64,000 nt of DNA from Chlorobiaceae bacterium (GCA_013334965.1 JAAXWO010000003.1:1-64000), one strand, 5' to 3'; positions 26,444 to 35,857 are shown, counted from the first letter of the stretch. Notes: generated by a model from the sequence alone, not told the origin. Made by a program: numbers and translations.

Positions 26444-29400
26444 AATGGTTTGTTTCTTGTTTTTGCAGAGAGCACGTCGTTGACTGTCGTAGCGAGTTGC
26501 ACTAATTTGACAGGTTTTTTCAGAATCCGACTTATGCCGTAATGGCTGAAGGTCATGGTATTGTCGACAATTTTTCCGTATCCCGTCATCAGGATCACCG
26601 GGAGGTCGGGTGTCGTTTTGTGCAGCTCGGCGGCAAACTGGATGCCGGTCATTTCCGGCATGGTCAGGTCCGTGATGACCAGATCGATGTCTGCGGGATT
26701 TTCCCTGTAACGTTCAAGGGCTTTTCTGGGTGAATTTTCGGTATGTACCGTGTAGCCCAGCCTTGTCATCATGATGTTGATGACCTGTACGGCCGATGGC
26801 TCATCGTCAACAAACAGAATGTTGCCGGTGCCTTTGACGGGCATCGAATTGGGTGATTGAATGGCGGTTTTCTGATCGATCACCGGCAGGTAGATCCGGA
26901 ATGTCGTACCTTTTCCGGGAGTGCTTTCGACGGTGATTTCACCGTTGCAGGCGGTAATGATGCCATGAACGACTGATAGTCCCAGCCCGGTGCCTTTGTC
27001 GACCGGTTTGGTGGTGAAGAATGGTTCGAAAATGCGCTCCATGGTGATTTCATCCATTCCGTATCCGGTATCGGAAATGCTCAGCAGAACATAGTATTCG
27101 TCGAAAAGGTTGGGTAACTCTGCCAGTTTGGCTGAATCCGTACTGATCTCCCTGATGTCGATGCCTAACCTTCCTCCTGCGCCCTCCATAGCGTGGAATG
27201 CGTTGGTGCAGAGGTTGACGATGACCTGATGGATTTGGGACGGGTCTGCGAGAATGTTCCTGCACGACGAGTCTACATCGAGGTCAATGGTTATGGTCGA
27301 GGGAATGGATGGGCGAAGCAGCTTGAGGGCTTCGGAGACTATGGCCTGGACGCTGACCGGGGATGGTGTGCTTTCCTGGGCCCTGCTGAAGGTCAGGATC
27401 TGTGATACGAGGTTCTGGGCGCGTTCTGCCGCCTGCATGATTTCAGTAAAATAATCATGCAGCGGATTTTCCGAAGTCAGGCTCATTACCCCCATTTCGG
27501 AATATCCGAGGATCGGCGTGAGGATGTTGTTGAAATCGTGGGCAATACCTCCGGCAAGGGTTCCGATGGTTTCAAGCCGTTGTGATTTTCGCAGTTGCGA
27601 CTCAAGCCGCTGATTCTCTTCCTGGGCAACGATCCGGTTCGTGATGTCGAACAGGATTCCGTCGATTCCCGTGAATTGCCCTTCTGGTGAAAAGGTGGAT
27701 GTTTTATGGTCTTCAATCCATCTTACCGTATTTTGCGGGGAGACGATGCGGTAGGTAAGCGTAGTGGAGGTCTTTACCTCTTTAAGGCTCTTGTATGCGC
27801 TTGCCACGGCCGTTCTGTCGTCCGGATGCACCATGGCCAGGGTTTCGAAAAGATCAGCGTCACCTCCCTCGACATAATGTTCAGCCAGAAAATATGGCGG
27901 CATCGAAAGAATGGTCGTTTTGCCTGTACTGTTGATCCGGTAAACCGCGCCTGGGATATTGTCGATCAGGGTCTTGAATTCACGGGCGATCCTCTCCTGA
28001 AGCTCACTGTGCCTGAGCGCCTTCTCAGCAGCTCTCAGCTCAGTGACGTCGATCACGATGCTTCGGATTCCTTCATTCCTGCCATTCCTGATGATCGGCA
28101 TGCAGTAGATGATGCTGGGGAATTTGCTGCCATTCTTTCTGAGTACTACGCGATCATGATGGGTTTTAAATAAATCGGGATCTTCGAATATCTTGTTGAG
28201 ACCAGCTCGGATCGATTCGGCATCTTCTGGATCGAAGAGTTTCAATGCGTCGAAACCTGTGCCCATCTCCTCTCTGGAGTACCCGAACGCCTCTCTGCAT
28301 TTATTGTTGGAATAGGTGATTCTGAGACCGCAATCGGTTTCGAACAACGGTAGCGGCAACATCTCGGTCAGTTCCCTGAAGCGCCGTTCGCTTTCGATCA
28401 GGGCCTTTTGTGACGCGACACGCTCCGATACGTCCCGGCTGATGCCGAACATTACCTGCCGGTTGTTCCATATTCCCCTGGTTACCTTGGTTTCTACAGG
28501 TATATATTCACCACTGGCGCTCAACAGCGGCGCCATACAGATCACATTCTCACCGGCCACCATTTTTCCCACAGTTACTCCTGCCTCTTCACGATACTCT
28601 TCAGGGTGGAATTCGAGCACATGCATTCCCTGAAGCATTTCATCCGTATAGCCCAACTTTTTCTTGATGGCTTCGTTCGTGGCGATGACCTGTCCGTCCA
28701 TCTCTACGATGAACATGAAATCCTCGATCGAGTCGAATAGAGATTCGAAGTTGTTTTTTGTCGTCGCAACGTCCTGTTCATGACGGGAATGCATGATGAC
28801 GTCGCCGAGATGGGAGGCTATCGTTTCGAGCGCTTTACGTGAAATTTTCGGTACCTGTACAAGCTTGTGGGAGGCGATGTTCACACAGGCGATCACCTCT
28901 CCGTGATAGGAGACCGGAAGTATGGCGATTGCCTGTAACTTTTCTTCGATGACCGCATCGGAATCCAGAACTTCAAGCAGGTTGTAGTTGCTGTAGATGG
29001 GTTTTCCTTTAAGGAGCAGCTTCGCTTGCGGCGAATCGAAGGAGTAGCTGCTGGCAACTTCAATAAATCGATGAGGCAGGCCTTCATGGTGGGCAAGTGT
29101 GATCGACTTCCTGTCAGGATCGACAAGATAGATGCCTCCGGATTCCATACCTGAGACCTCGATTGCCGTTTTCAGGATGCATTCGAGCGTCTCCTGGAAC
29201 GAGGTCATGGTGTTGAGCTTGATGGCCAGCTCAAGTTCCGCCTGGATGATCGACTCTACCTTCTTGCGCTGAAGCGCATTGGCGATGATGCCGCCGGCAA
29301 GCGTCAGAACTGAAACCGTCTCTTCCTGCCATGAACGGACATTATCGACTGCATCGAATCCGATGTAACCGAAAGGCAGCGAACCTGAAGAGAGGGGGAT

Positions 29401-30282
29401 CACGATCAGGGACTGTATGCCCTGGCTTTCCAGAATCTCTTTTTCAGCAGCGGCTTCCACCGGCATATCTTTGATCTGCGGGATATGGATGACCTTGTTG
29501 CTTCTGACCTGTTCCATCCACCACGGGAATATGCTGGTAGGCAGACCCTTCAGATTCTCGATCTGTGGTTCTATCCCCTTTGCACACCATTCGTGGGTGT
29601 TGTCCATCTCCTGCATATCGTAGGAAAACAGGAACACGTAGCTCCTGTCTGCGCCGACCTGCTCCCCGATGAGCTGGAGGGTGCTCTGGACCATGCTGTC
29701 GATCTGTTCGTATGGAAGGTTGATGAAGCGGTTTGCCAGTGACGTAGTGAGTCGTTCAAAATCCCTGCTTGCGGCAACCTCATCTTCCGTCCTTTTTCGA
29801 CTGGTGATCTCCTTGTGGGAGCCTACCATACGTAATGGGCTACCCTCCTCATCACGTTCGCACACTTTCCCTCGATCCAGGACCCAGACCCAGTGACCCT
29901 CTTTATGGCGCATCCTCAATTCAAGCTCATAGAACTCCGTTCGCCCTGCGAAATGTTCTGCGAGCAATGTGTTCGACAGGATGAGATCGTCCGGATGGCA
30001 ATGCGTATACCAGAAATCAATCGTCAGGGGGTGAAGCTCTTCATGGTCGTATCCTATGATCGACGCCCACTCCCTGTTGATTATGACTTCGCCGGTTTGA
30101 ATATTCCAGTCCCAGTAACCGTCCCGTGTTGCCTCCAGTATCATCGACAAGGAATGTGCACTGTTTTCAGCGATGATCGCGCGCCTTTCAAGCTGCTCGA
30201 TTTTATGCCTGAGGACAGCGTTATCGCTTTCAAGTTCAGGGTAATCAGTGCCGAGGATGGGGGTTGGGTTGTATCTTTCCAT
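26440..30282 (-). CDS. hybrid sensor histidine kinase with PAS and GAF domains
   Basis: The 1,280-residue, apparently cytoplasmic kinase has no membrane segments. Domains in order are PAS+PAC (~45-165), GAF (~180-340), GAF (~345-505), three PAS domains (~515-640, 645-765, 770-895), HisKA with the phospho-acceptor His in LAGGIAHDFNNIL (~920), HATPase_c (~1010-1130, with the GTGLGLSVVHGI box) and a C-terminal receiver (~1150-1275, Asp in VITDLTMPEMTG). The many sensory domains suggest integration of several cytosolic signals such as redox, light or ligands. The signal itself is not identifiable. Confidence 0.93.
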   Translation of the reverse strand: MERYNPTPILGTDYPELESDNAVLRHKIEQLERRAIIAENSAHSLSMILEATRDGYWDWNIQTGEVIINREWASIIGYDHEELHPLTIDFWYTHCHPDDLILSNTLLAEHFAGRTEFYELELRMRHKEGHWVWVLDRGKVCERDEEGSPLRMVGSHKEITSRKRTEDEVAASRDFERLTTSLANRFINLPYEQIDSMVQSTLQLIGEQVGADRSYVFLFSYDMQEMDNTHEWCAKGIEPQIENLKGLPTSIFPWWMEQVRSNKVIHIPQIKDMPVEAAAEKEILESQGIQSLIVIPLSSGSLPFGYIGFDAVDNVRSWQEETVSVLTLAGGIIANALQRKKVESIIQAELELAIKLNTMTSFQETLECILKTAIEVSGMESGGIYLVDPDRKSITLAHHEGLPHRFIEVASSYSFDSPQAKLLLKGKPIYSNYNLLEVLDSDAVIEEKLQAIAILPVSYHGEVIACVNIASHKLVQVPKISRKALETIASHLGDVIMHSRHEQDVATTKNNFESLFDSIEDFMFIVEMDGQVIATNEAIKKKLGYTDEMLQGMHVLEFHPEEYREEAGVTVGKMVAGENVICMAPLLSASGEYIPVETKVTRGIWNNRQVMFGISRDVSERVASQKALIESERRFRELTEMLPLPLFETDCGLRITYSNNKCREAFGYSREEMGTGFDALKLFDPEDAESIRAGLNKIFEDPDLFKTHHDRVVLRKNGSKFPSIIYCMPIIRNGRNEGIRSIVIDVTELRAAEKALRHSELQERIAREFKTLIDNIPGAVYRINSTGKTTILSMPPYFLAEHYVEGGDADLFETLAMVHPDDRTAVASAYKSLKEVKTSTTLTYRIVSPQNTVRWIEDHKTSTFSPEGQFTGIDGILFDITNRIVAQEENQRLESQLRKSQRLETIGTLAGGIAHDFNNILTPILGYSEMGVMSLTSENPLHDYFTEIMQAAERAQNLVSQILTFSRAQESTPSPVSVQAIVSEALKLLRPSIPSTITIDLDVDSSCRNILADPSQIHQVIVNLCTNAFHAMEGAGGRLGIDIREISTDSAKLAELPNLFDEYYVLLSISDTGYGMDEITMERIFEPFFTTKPVDKGTGLGLSVVHGIITACNGEITVESTPGKGTTFRIYLPVIDQKTAIQSPNSMPVKGTGNILFVDDEPSAVQVINIMMTRLGYTVHTENSPRKALERYRENPADIDLVITDLTMPEMTGIQFAAELHKTTPDLPVILMTGYGKIVDNTMTFSHYGISRILKKPVKLVQLATTVNDVLSAKTRNKPL

Positions 30283-30427
30283 TGCTGAAACGGTTATCCC
30301 TAAATGCGGCTTGAAGGAGATTCTATGGCCGACAGGTGGGGCAAGAACAAAAAATATAAAGGTATATGGTCAATAAATGGCCTGCAATGTGCTGCCGGGC
30401 AACTTGCAGGTTGAGCGTCGTATTCGC

Positions 30428-30805
30428 TTAACGGTTTAGTTCTTCAATGACGCTCAGCAGTTCGCTGCTGCCGAAAGGTTTGGAGAGCGTGGCATCAGCT
30501 CCCATCGCTTTGGCCAGGTTAAGATAGCTTTCAGGAATATATATTCCTCCGCCGGAAATGGCCAGAACCTTTATCCAGGGGAAATCTTTCCGGAGCTCGC
30601 TGATTGTTTCCATTCCTTCTTTCTCGGGCATCAGCAGATCGGTTATGATGATGCTGAACCCAGGTTTTTTTCTGAGGATATCAAGCCCTTCGTTGCCGTT
30701 CGATGCTTGAACGGTGGTGTATCCATCGTCTTCAAGGATGTCACAGATCATCTGCCGGATATCTTCCTCATCCTCTATGACAAGTATAGGATCGTTACGT
30801 TTCAT
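30428..30805 (-). CDS. single-domain response regulator
   Basis: A 125-residue receiver protein with the acidic pair in VIEDEED, the phospho-acceptor in IIITDLLMPEKEG and the conserved Lys in TLSKPF. It is encoded 145 bp upstream of the hybrid kinase gene on the same strand and is paralogous to the regulator downstream of that kinase. The pair flanking one kinase suggests branched or sink-type phosphotransfer. Confidence 0.9.
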   Translation of the reverse strand: MKRNDPILVIEDEEDIRQMICDILEDDGYTTVQASNGNEGLDILRKKPGFSIIITDLLMPEKEGMETISELRKDFPWIKVLAISGGGIYIPESYLNLAKAMGADATLSKPFGSSELLSVIEELNR

Positions 30806-30924
30806 GGTCGATTGTGCTTCATAGGTTTCCGATGAAATACTTCACGAGCCTTTTTCCACCCTAAAAAAGTATTAGAAGTTACTTCACTTCGTCTTTAAAG
30901 ATACTTTTTTGGGCGATAAAACGT

Positions 30925-32334
30925 TTACTTGTCCTTGAAAGTTTTACTTCCAAAAAAAGATAGCTCTACACCTGCTGTAGTTATCAGGTTCACCAGTACC
31001 GAAACGGTGATGTACCATGTCCATGCAAGGCCGAGGAATTTGAGCAGAAAAACGATGGCCATGCTTGCTATCAGTCCGACGATGAGGCTGGTCGGGTGGA
31101 ATGCCTTGTCACTTCTGGAGAGCAGGAAAAGCCCGAGCAGGCCGCCATAGGTGAAGGATGCGATCTCCAGGCCGACCATGACGATCGCCTGATTGTTTTC
31201 ATCGAACATGAGTGCGATGATGATCAGCACGATCGCCCAGACAAGGCTGATTAGCCTGGATGCCGCAAGGGATGCCTTGCCGCCGAGGATGTCGTTGACC
31301 GTGGATGATGCCAGGGAGTTTATTGCCGAACTGTGCGTGGACATCGCTGCCGAGAGCACGCCGGCGACCAGAAGCCCCTTCAGCCCGACAGGCAGGTAGT
31401 TGACGATGAAGAACGCAAATTCACGGTCCTTCTGCATCGGCGAGCCGTGCATGAACAGGTAGATCATCGAACCGGCCATCAGGAACACCGAGAACTGGAA
31501 AAACACGAAGATCCCGCTTCCGATCATCGCTTTACGTGCCGACCCGAGATCCTTGCAGCCGAGCACCCTCTGCACCATCATGTGATCTACGCCATGGGAT
31601 GAGAGCGAAAGCAGCATGCCGCCGAAAAAGGCGCCGAAAAAGGCGAATGGATTGGTGAAGATGTGCGTGTCCGGGTTGATGATCTTCAGTTTTCCCGATT
31701 GGGAGAGCGATGCGAGCAATTCCGGAAGAGGCGTGCCAATGCTGTTCAGGATAAATACAATGGAGAGTATCCCGCCGAGCAGGTACAGCCCGAACTGGAA
31801 ACTTTCAAGCCAGACGACAGCCTTGATGCCGCCGGAAAGGGTATAGACGAGGGTGACGGTGCCGATGATGACGACCGAGAGGGGAAGGGACCATCCGGTG
31901 ACAACCTGCACCACGACTCCGGCCGCAAGGAACCGGATTGCGTCGCCGAGCGTCCTGGTGACCAGGAATACCAGCGATGCGACTTTCTGCATCTGCGGGC
32001 CGAACCGGATGCCGATCACTTCGTAGATAGAGCTTACTCCGTGCTTGAAATACATCGGGAGAAGAATCATGCTGACCAGGATCCTGCCGACGATGTAGCC
32101 CATGGCGAGCTGAAGGAAGGTCCAGTCCCCCCGGTAGGCAAGGCCTGGAACGCTGACGAAGGTGAGCACCGAGGTTTCCGAGGCGACGATCGAGAGCATC
32201 GAGGCGATCCAGGGAAGCTTGTGGCCTCCAAGGAAGTAGTCTCCGGTGCTTTTGTTGTTTTTGCCATGCCAGAGGCCGAAAAGTGTGTTGCCGATCAGGA
32301 ACAGAACGACAATGGCAAGATCGATGGGTTGCAT
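30925..32334 (-). CDS. sodium:solute symporter (SSS family)
   Basis: The 469-residue membrane protein has about 13 hydrophobic segments. The N-terminal NKSTGDYFLGGHKLPW and the following ASMLSIVASETSVLTFVSVPG are typical of the SSS family, and the sodium-site region MSTHSSAINSLASSTVNDI is clear. It is the last gene of the amino-sugar operon, 75 bp after the namZ-like gene. In several Bacteroidota an SSS transporter sits beside DUF1343 genes, so uptake of N-acetylmuramate or a related cell-wall sugar is a reasonable inference. Substrate specificity cannot be read from the sequence. Confidence 0.85.
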   Translation of the reverse strand: MQPIDLAIVVLFLIGNTLFGLWHGKNNKSTGDYFLGGHKLPWIASMLSIVASETSVLTFVSVPGLAYRGDWTFLQLAMGYIVGRILVSMILLPMYFKHGVSSIYEVIGIRFGPQMQKVASLVFLVTRTLGDAIRFLAAGVVVQVVTGWSLPLSVVIIGTVTLVYTLSGGIKAVVWLESFQFGLYLLGGILSIVFILNSIGTPLPELLASLSQSGKLKIINPDTHIFTNPFAFFGAFFGGMLLSLSSHGVDHMMVQRVLGCKDLGSARKAMIGSGIFVFFQFSVFLMAGSMIYLFMHGSPMQKDREFAFFIVNYLPVGLKGLLVAGVLSAAMSTHSSAINSLASSTVNDILGGKASLAASRLISLVWAIVLIIIALMFDENNQAIVMVGLEIASFTYGGLLGLFLLSRSDKAFHPTSLIVGLIASMAIVFLLKFLGLAWTWYITVSVLVNLITTAGVELSFFGSKTFKDK

Positions 32335-32409
32335 GGGCTTTCAGGTTCAATGCTTTCAATAAAGGAGCTGGGGCTGAACACGGTCGTTTCGCTGTTCAGC
32401 GGTTGCCTG

Positions 32410-33576
32410 TCACTTCTGGTACAGGTGGAAATCCTGCTTGAGGGCAACAAATTCAGATTCGTCGCCTCTCCATGATGCAAGAATGGTTTCGACGGACTCT
32501 CCCCTGAGGATCATCGAACGGATGGCTTCACTGCCTGCGAGCAGGTCGAAAGCCGGGATGGTGTCGTTGAATTCGTAAACGCCGCCAAGGAAGGAGAGCT
32601 GTTCCGGATAAAGATCCCTCAGCGCACAGGTCATGGCGACGCCTGCGGCGAACGGTCGGAAGCTGTCGTGGTCGGTCACATGCAGGTAAATGCCGCCGAT
32701 CACCTGTTCCCGGTACTTGTGGAAGGTGGGACGGAACCATGTCGGACGGAAGACTACGCCTTCGAGCCGCATCGAACCGAGGTGTGTCGCCAGTTCGAAC
32801 GGATCTACGAACGGCGCGCCGCTCAGCAGGAACGGGGTCGTCGTTCCCCGGCCTTCGGAAACGTTGAGTCCTTCGAACAGGCACATACCCGGATAGACCT
32901 CCGCAACCTGGAATGAGGGCATGTTCGGGGAGGGAGGCAGCCAGGGTAATCCCGTTTCCGGGAAGAGCATGCTCCGCGACCAGCCCTGCATGGGGATGAC
33001 GCTCAGGTTGATGTCCAGTTGTCTGTACTTCCTGTAAAAGTGGGCGATCTCTCCCGCAGTAAGGCCGTGACGGACCGGTATGGGCATGACCCCGACGAAT
33101 GAGTGATACTCAGGGTCGAGCTGGGGCCCTTCGACCCGCGTGCCTCCAAGGGGATTGGGGCGGTCGAGCACCATGACCTCAATGTCGAGCCCCCGGGCAG
33201 CCTCCATGAAGAGGGCGAGGGTATTGACGTACGTGTAGTAACGAGAGCCCACGTCCTGGATGTCGAACAGTACGAGGTCGAGCCCTTCCAGAAGGGCTCT
33301 GTCGGGCACGAGCGACTTTTCGTTATCTCCGTAAAGGCTCACGATTTCGCATCCGGTCTCAGGCTGGCAACCGACGGCGATCTGGTCCTGTTCAGTGGAA
33401 AAGAGGCCGTGTTCCGGCGAAAACAGGCGGACAAGGCTGATCCCGGAGCGTTCCAGGAGCGACCATGAGTATTCGAGGCCTGTTGAGACCGACGTCTGGT
33501 TCGCGATCAACCCTATGCGGCGTTTTTTTAGGGGAGCAGTGTCCTGAAGGAGTATGTCGAGTCCGTTGAGCACCAT
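32410..33576 (-). CDS. namZ: DUF1343 protein, exo-beta-N-acetylmuramidase (NamZ) type
   Basis: The ATG at 33576 gives 388 residues covering the full DUF1343 domain. Family motifs are RIGLIANQTSV, RLFSPEHGLF, SLYG, DIQDVGSRYYTY, LDRPNPLGG and RHGLTAGEIA. Characterised members (NamZ of Bacillus and Tannerella) remove terminal MurNAc from peptidoglycan fragments. Here no signal peptide is visible at either possible start (33576 or 33738), unlike the secreted homologues, so it may act in the cytoplasm on imported fragments. It lies 25 bp downstream of the murU-like gene. Confidence 0.85.
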   Translation of the reverse strand: MVLNGLDILLQDTAPLKKRRIGLIANQTSVSTGLEYSWSLLERSGISLVRLFSPEHGLFSTEQDQIAVGCQPETGCEIVSLYGDNEKSLVPDRALLEGLDLVLFDIQDVGSRYYTYVNTLALFMEAARGLDIEVMVLDRPNPLGGTRVEGPQLDPEYHSFVGVMPIPVRHGLTAGEIAHFYRKYRQLDINLSVIPMQGWSRSMLFPETGLPWLPPSPNMPSFQVAEVYPGMCLFEGLNVSEGRGTTTPFLLSGAPFVDPFELATHLGSMRLEGVVFRPTWFRPTFHKYREQVIGGIYLHVTDHDSFRPFAAGVAMTCALRDLYPEQLSFLGGVYEFNDTIPAFDLLAGSEAIRSMILRGESVETILASWRGDESEFVALKQDFHLYQK

Positions 33577-33601
33577 GCCTTTAGAGTATTGCTTTGAAGT
33601 T

Positions 33602-34531
33602 TCAGGGCTGAATGAGCATATCTGGTGCGACAATGGCGTTTCTGATAACCGCACCAGGCGGGACGACGGTTTCAGGCAGGATAACCGAATGTTCCACGAC
33701 TGCGCCGGAGCCGATCGTGCATCGCTCTCCGACAACACTCCTTACCAGGCGGGCATCCGTACTGATGGCCGCCGTCTCTGAGATCACATGCGGGTAGATT
33801 CCGATCTGCCGCCTCATCCGTGCTTCAAGCTCAAGGATACGCAAATTATCGTCAAGGTTCGCCCGGTAAAAGTTCTGCAGGGTGCCGATATCCTGCCATA
33901 GTCCATGGTGTTCGTAACAGCCGAGGCCGGTATGGTCGATAAGTCCGGTAAAGCCTGTATCGACGATGCCGGAATACTCTTCCTTCAGGTGCCGGAATAT
34001 TTCCGGGCCAAGTACGGCTGTTCCGGTATAGATGAAGGGTGAGAGAAGTCCGGTGCCCCGCATGTTCCTGAAATCGAGCACCTGCCCGTCCCGTATTCCA
34101 ACAGGGCCTATGGAGGTCGCCAGCGGCGTTCCGTAGAGGGCGAGCGTTCCGCCGAGTCCGGATGCAACATGATGGTTGACGAGGGCGGAAATATCTATGT
34201 CGCTGATGATGTCGCTGTTGATGAGCAGGAAATCTCCTTCGTCGAGCAGCTTTTCACATTTTTTCAGTCCGCCGCCGGTGCCGAGGATGGTTTTTTCTTC
34301 AGAAAGGACGATTTCGAGATCTCCGAAATCGTGCCGGTCGAAAAAGCGGCGGATGCTGTCCGGGTGGTGATGGATGTTGATGATGGCCCTTCTGATACCG
34401 GCCTCTTTCAGCAGGAACAGGGAGTAGCAGAGGCTTGGCGCGTTGAGTATGGGCACCATCGGTTTGGGCATTGAGTCGGTCAGCGGCTGAAGACGGGTGC
34501 CGAAGCCGGCGGCAAGGACGAACGCGTTCAT
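33602..34531 (-). CDS. murU: sugar-phosphate nucleotidyltransferase, MurU-like
   Basis: A 309-residue NDP-sugar pyrophosphorylase. The signature AAGFGTRLQPLTDSMPKPM is at the N-terminus and LINSDIISDID carries the metal-binding Asp. A C-terminal left-handed beta-helix segment (hexapeptide-like, from ~240) is present, which Pseudomonas MurU lacks. MurU activates MurNAc-1-phosphate with UTP. The assignment rests on coupling to an AmgK-like kinase, whose stop overlaps this start by four bases (ATGA, 34528-34531). A different NDP-sugar product is possible. Confidence 0.75.
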   Translation of the reverse strand: MNAFVLAAGFGTRLQPLTDSMPKPMVPILNAPSLCYSLFLLKEAGIRRAIINIHHHPDSIRRFFDRHDFGDLEIVLSEEKTILGTGGGLKKCEKLLDEGDFLLINSDIISDIDISALVNHHVASGLGGTLALYGTPLATSIGPVGIRDGQVLDFRNMRGTGLLSPFIYTGTAVLGPEIFRHLKEEYSGIVDTGFTGLIDHTGLGCYEHHGLWQDIGTLQNFYRANLDDNLRILELEARMRRQIGIYPHVISETAAISTDARLVRSVVGERCTIGSGAVVEHSVILPETVVPPGAVIRNAIVAPDMLIQP

Positions 34532-35532
34532 GAAGTTTTTCGGGAAATGAGGGGGTCCAGCATTCGTCCGGCATCCGCCAGTTCAGGCTGGGCATCGATA
34601 TAGTCAGACAGGAATGCAAGGGTTGGATGGATACAGGGTTCGAACGACAGGTTTCCGGCAACGAGGGTCTGATAGCAGAAGGTACCGACAGCCTTGACGT
34701 TTCTCTGAAACGCCATGAGGTCGAAAAACCGGAGGTATTCCGCGAATTCCATGTTTATCAGGCGGTTCCTGCAGAGCTGGTCGAAATGATACTTTTTCAG
34801 GTCATCGACCAGTTTCGGTTCCAGTCGGACGTAAGAGTCCCTGAGGAGCGATACGGCGTCGTACTGGGGCAGGCCAAGCCGGGCATCCTGGAAGTCTATG
34901 ATGACCGGTTCATCCCTGAAGAGCATGATGTTCCTGCTGTGGAAGTCACGGTGGTTCAGTACGAAATGTTCCGGACGAACCAGCAGTGCAGCGATGGTTT
35001 CAAATTCGCTGCGAAGCGCTGTGATCGTCTCTTCGTCGAGTATTCCGCAGAAATAGCCTCTCAGCGCATGCTCGATGAAAAAGTCGAACTCGAACATGAG
35101 TTTTGCATGATCGAAGCTCAGGGAAAAGGGTATGGCAGACCCGTCAGGCATGATCGATTGTATCATGACGAGGATATCGATGACCTTTCGGTATCGGGCC
35201 GAAAGTCCGATGTCGTCGAGAAGCGCGATCTCGTCCTGAAGCATCAGGTCGCCGCAGTCTTCCAGGAGGAGAAGCCCTTCACGCGGCAGGCTGTCCAGGA
35301 TTTCGGGGACCCGTATGCCGTGTTCCGCCAGCAGGTTTCTCATAATCAGGAACGGATAGGCGTCCGGATCGAAGGAGCGGAAAAGAGGGTCGATACAGGC
35401 GATGCGGCTCCCGTTTTTTCCTGACACCCTGAAATACTGCCTGTTCGAGGCGTCTCCCTTGATCTTCAGAATTTCGAGGGATTCACGTTCCTGTTCAGGA
35501 TAGAGGCTGCCGATCAATTCCTTGGCTTCCAT
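34528..35532 (-). CDS. amgK: AmgK-like anomeric sugar kinase (APH fold)
   Basis: The protein of about 334 residues has an aminoglycoside-phosphotransferase fold: DASNRQYFRVSG near the N-terminus, the catalytic loop FVLNHRDFHSRNIML and the metal-binding IIDFQDARLG followed by PQYDAVSLLRDSY. The last segment is typical of AmgK, which phosphorylates MurNAc/GlcNAc at the anomeric carbon for the MurU route. The start at 35532 (MEAKEL) is preferred; 35556 is also possible. A longer start at 35613 is unlikely because it would run through the csmB terminator. First gene of the four-gene operon. Confidence 0.78.
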   Translation of the reverse strand: MEAKELIGSLYPEQERESLEILKIKGDASNRQYFRVSGKNGSRIACIDPLFRSFDPDAYPFLIMRNLLAEHGIRVPEILDSLPREGLLLLEDCGDLMLQDEIALLDDIGLSARYRKVIDILVMIQSIMPDGSAIPFSLSFDHAKLMFEFDFFIEHALRGYFCGILDEETITALRSEFETIAALLVRPEHFVLNHRDFHSRNIMLFRDEPVIIDFQDARLGLPQYDAVSLLRDSYVRLEPKLVDDLKKYHFDQLCRNRLINMEFAEYLRFFDLMAFQRNVKAVGTFCYQTLVAGNLSFEPCIHPTLAFLSDYIDAQPELADAGRMLDPLISRKTS

Positions 35533-35573
35533 AGGGAGTGCTGACGCATTGTGCATTGTCAAAACCGGGCGGG

Positions 35574-35610
35574 TAAAAAAAAAGCACCCTACGCGGATGC
35601 GTAAGGTGCT
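35574..35610 (-). terminator. rho-independent terminator of the csmB-like gene
   Basis: On the minus strand AGCACCTTACGC pairs with GCGTAGGGTGCT (arms 35599-35610 and 35583-35594, one mismatch), followed directly by a run of about nine T. It lies 20 bp after the csmB stop and just before the amgK start. Confidence 0.9.
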
Positions 35611-35629
35611 CAAGGTCAGGGGATTACCC

Positions 35630-35857
35630 TTACTTTTTAGGAGCGATGGCAGCAGAAACGCTCTGGAGGATCTGGGTAGCAGCGTTTGCGAAGTTGCCGA
35701 TCAGGTCGGTAGCGGTTTTGCCGAGGGGCTCAGCTACGCTGGTCAGGGCTTTCAGTGCATTGTTGGCAATGTCAACCTGTACCTGGAAGAGTTTGCCGGC
35801 GGTTTCAGTCAAGGTGTTGATTGCACCAGCGACATCGATGTTTGTTCCGTTTGACAT
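35630..35857 (-). CDS. csmB: chlorosome envelope protein CsmB family
   Basis: The ATG at 35857 gives exactly 75 residues, the length of known CsmB. It starts with MSNGTNIDVAGAI and ends with SVSAAIAPKK. The whole chain is an amphipathic, Ala/Val/Thr-rich helix suited to the chlorosome monolayer envelope. An in-frame start at 35890 would add 11 residues atypical of the family. CsmF is the close paralogue, but the N- and C-termini fit CsmB. It has its own strong terminator, as expected for an abundant protein. Confidence 0.85.
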   Translation of the reverse strand: MSNGTNIDVAGAINTLTETAGKLFQVQVDIANNALKALTSVAEPLGKTATDLIGNFANAATQILQSVSAAIAPKK

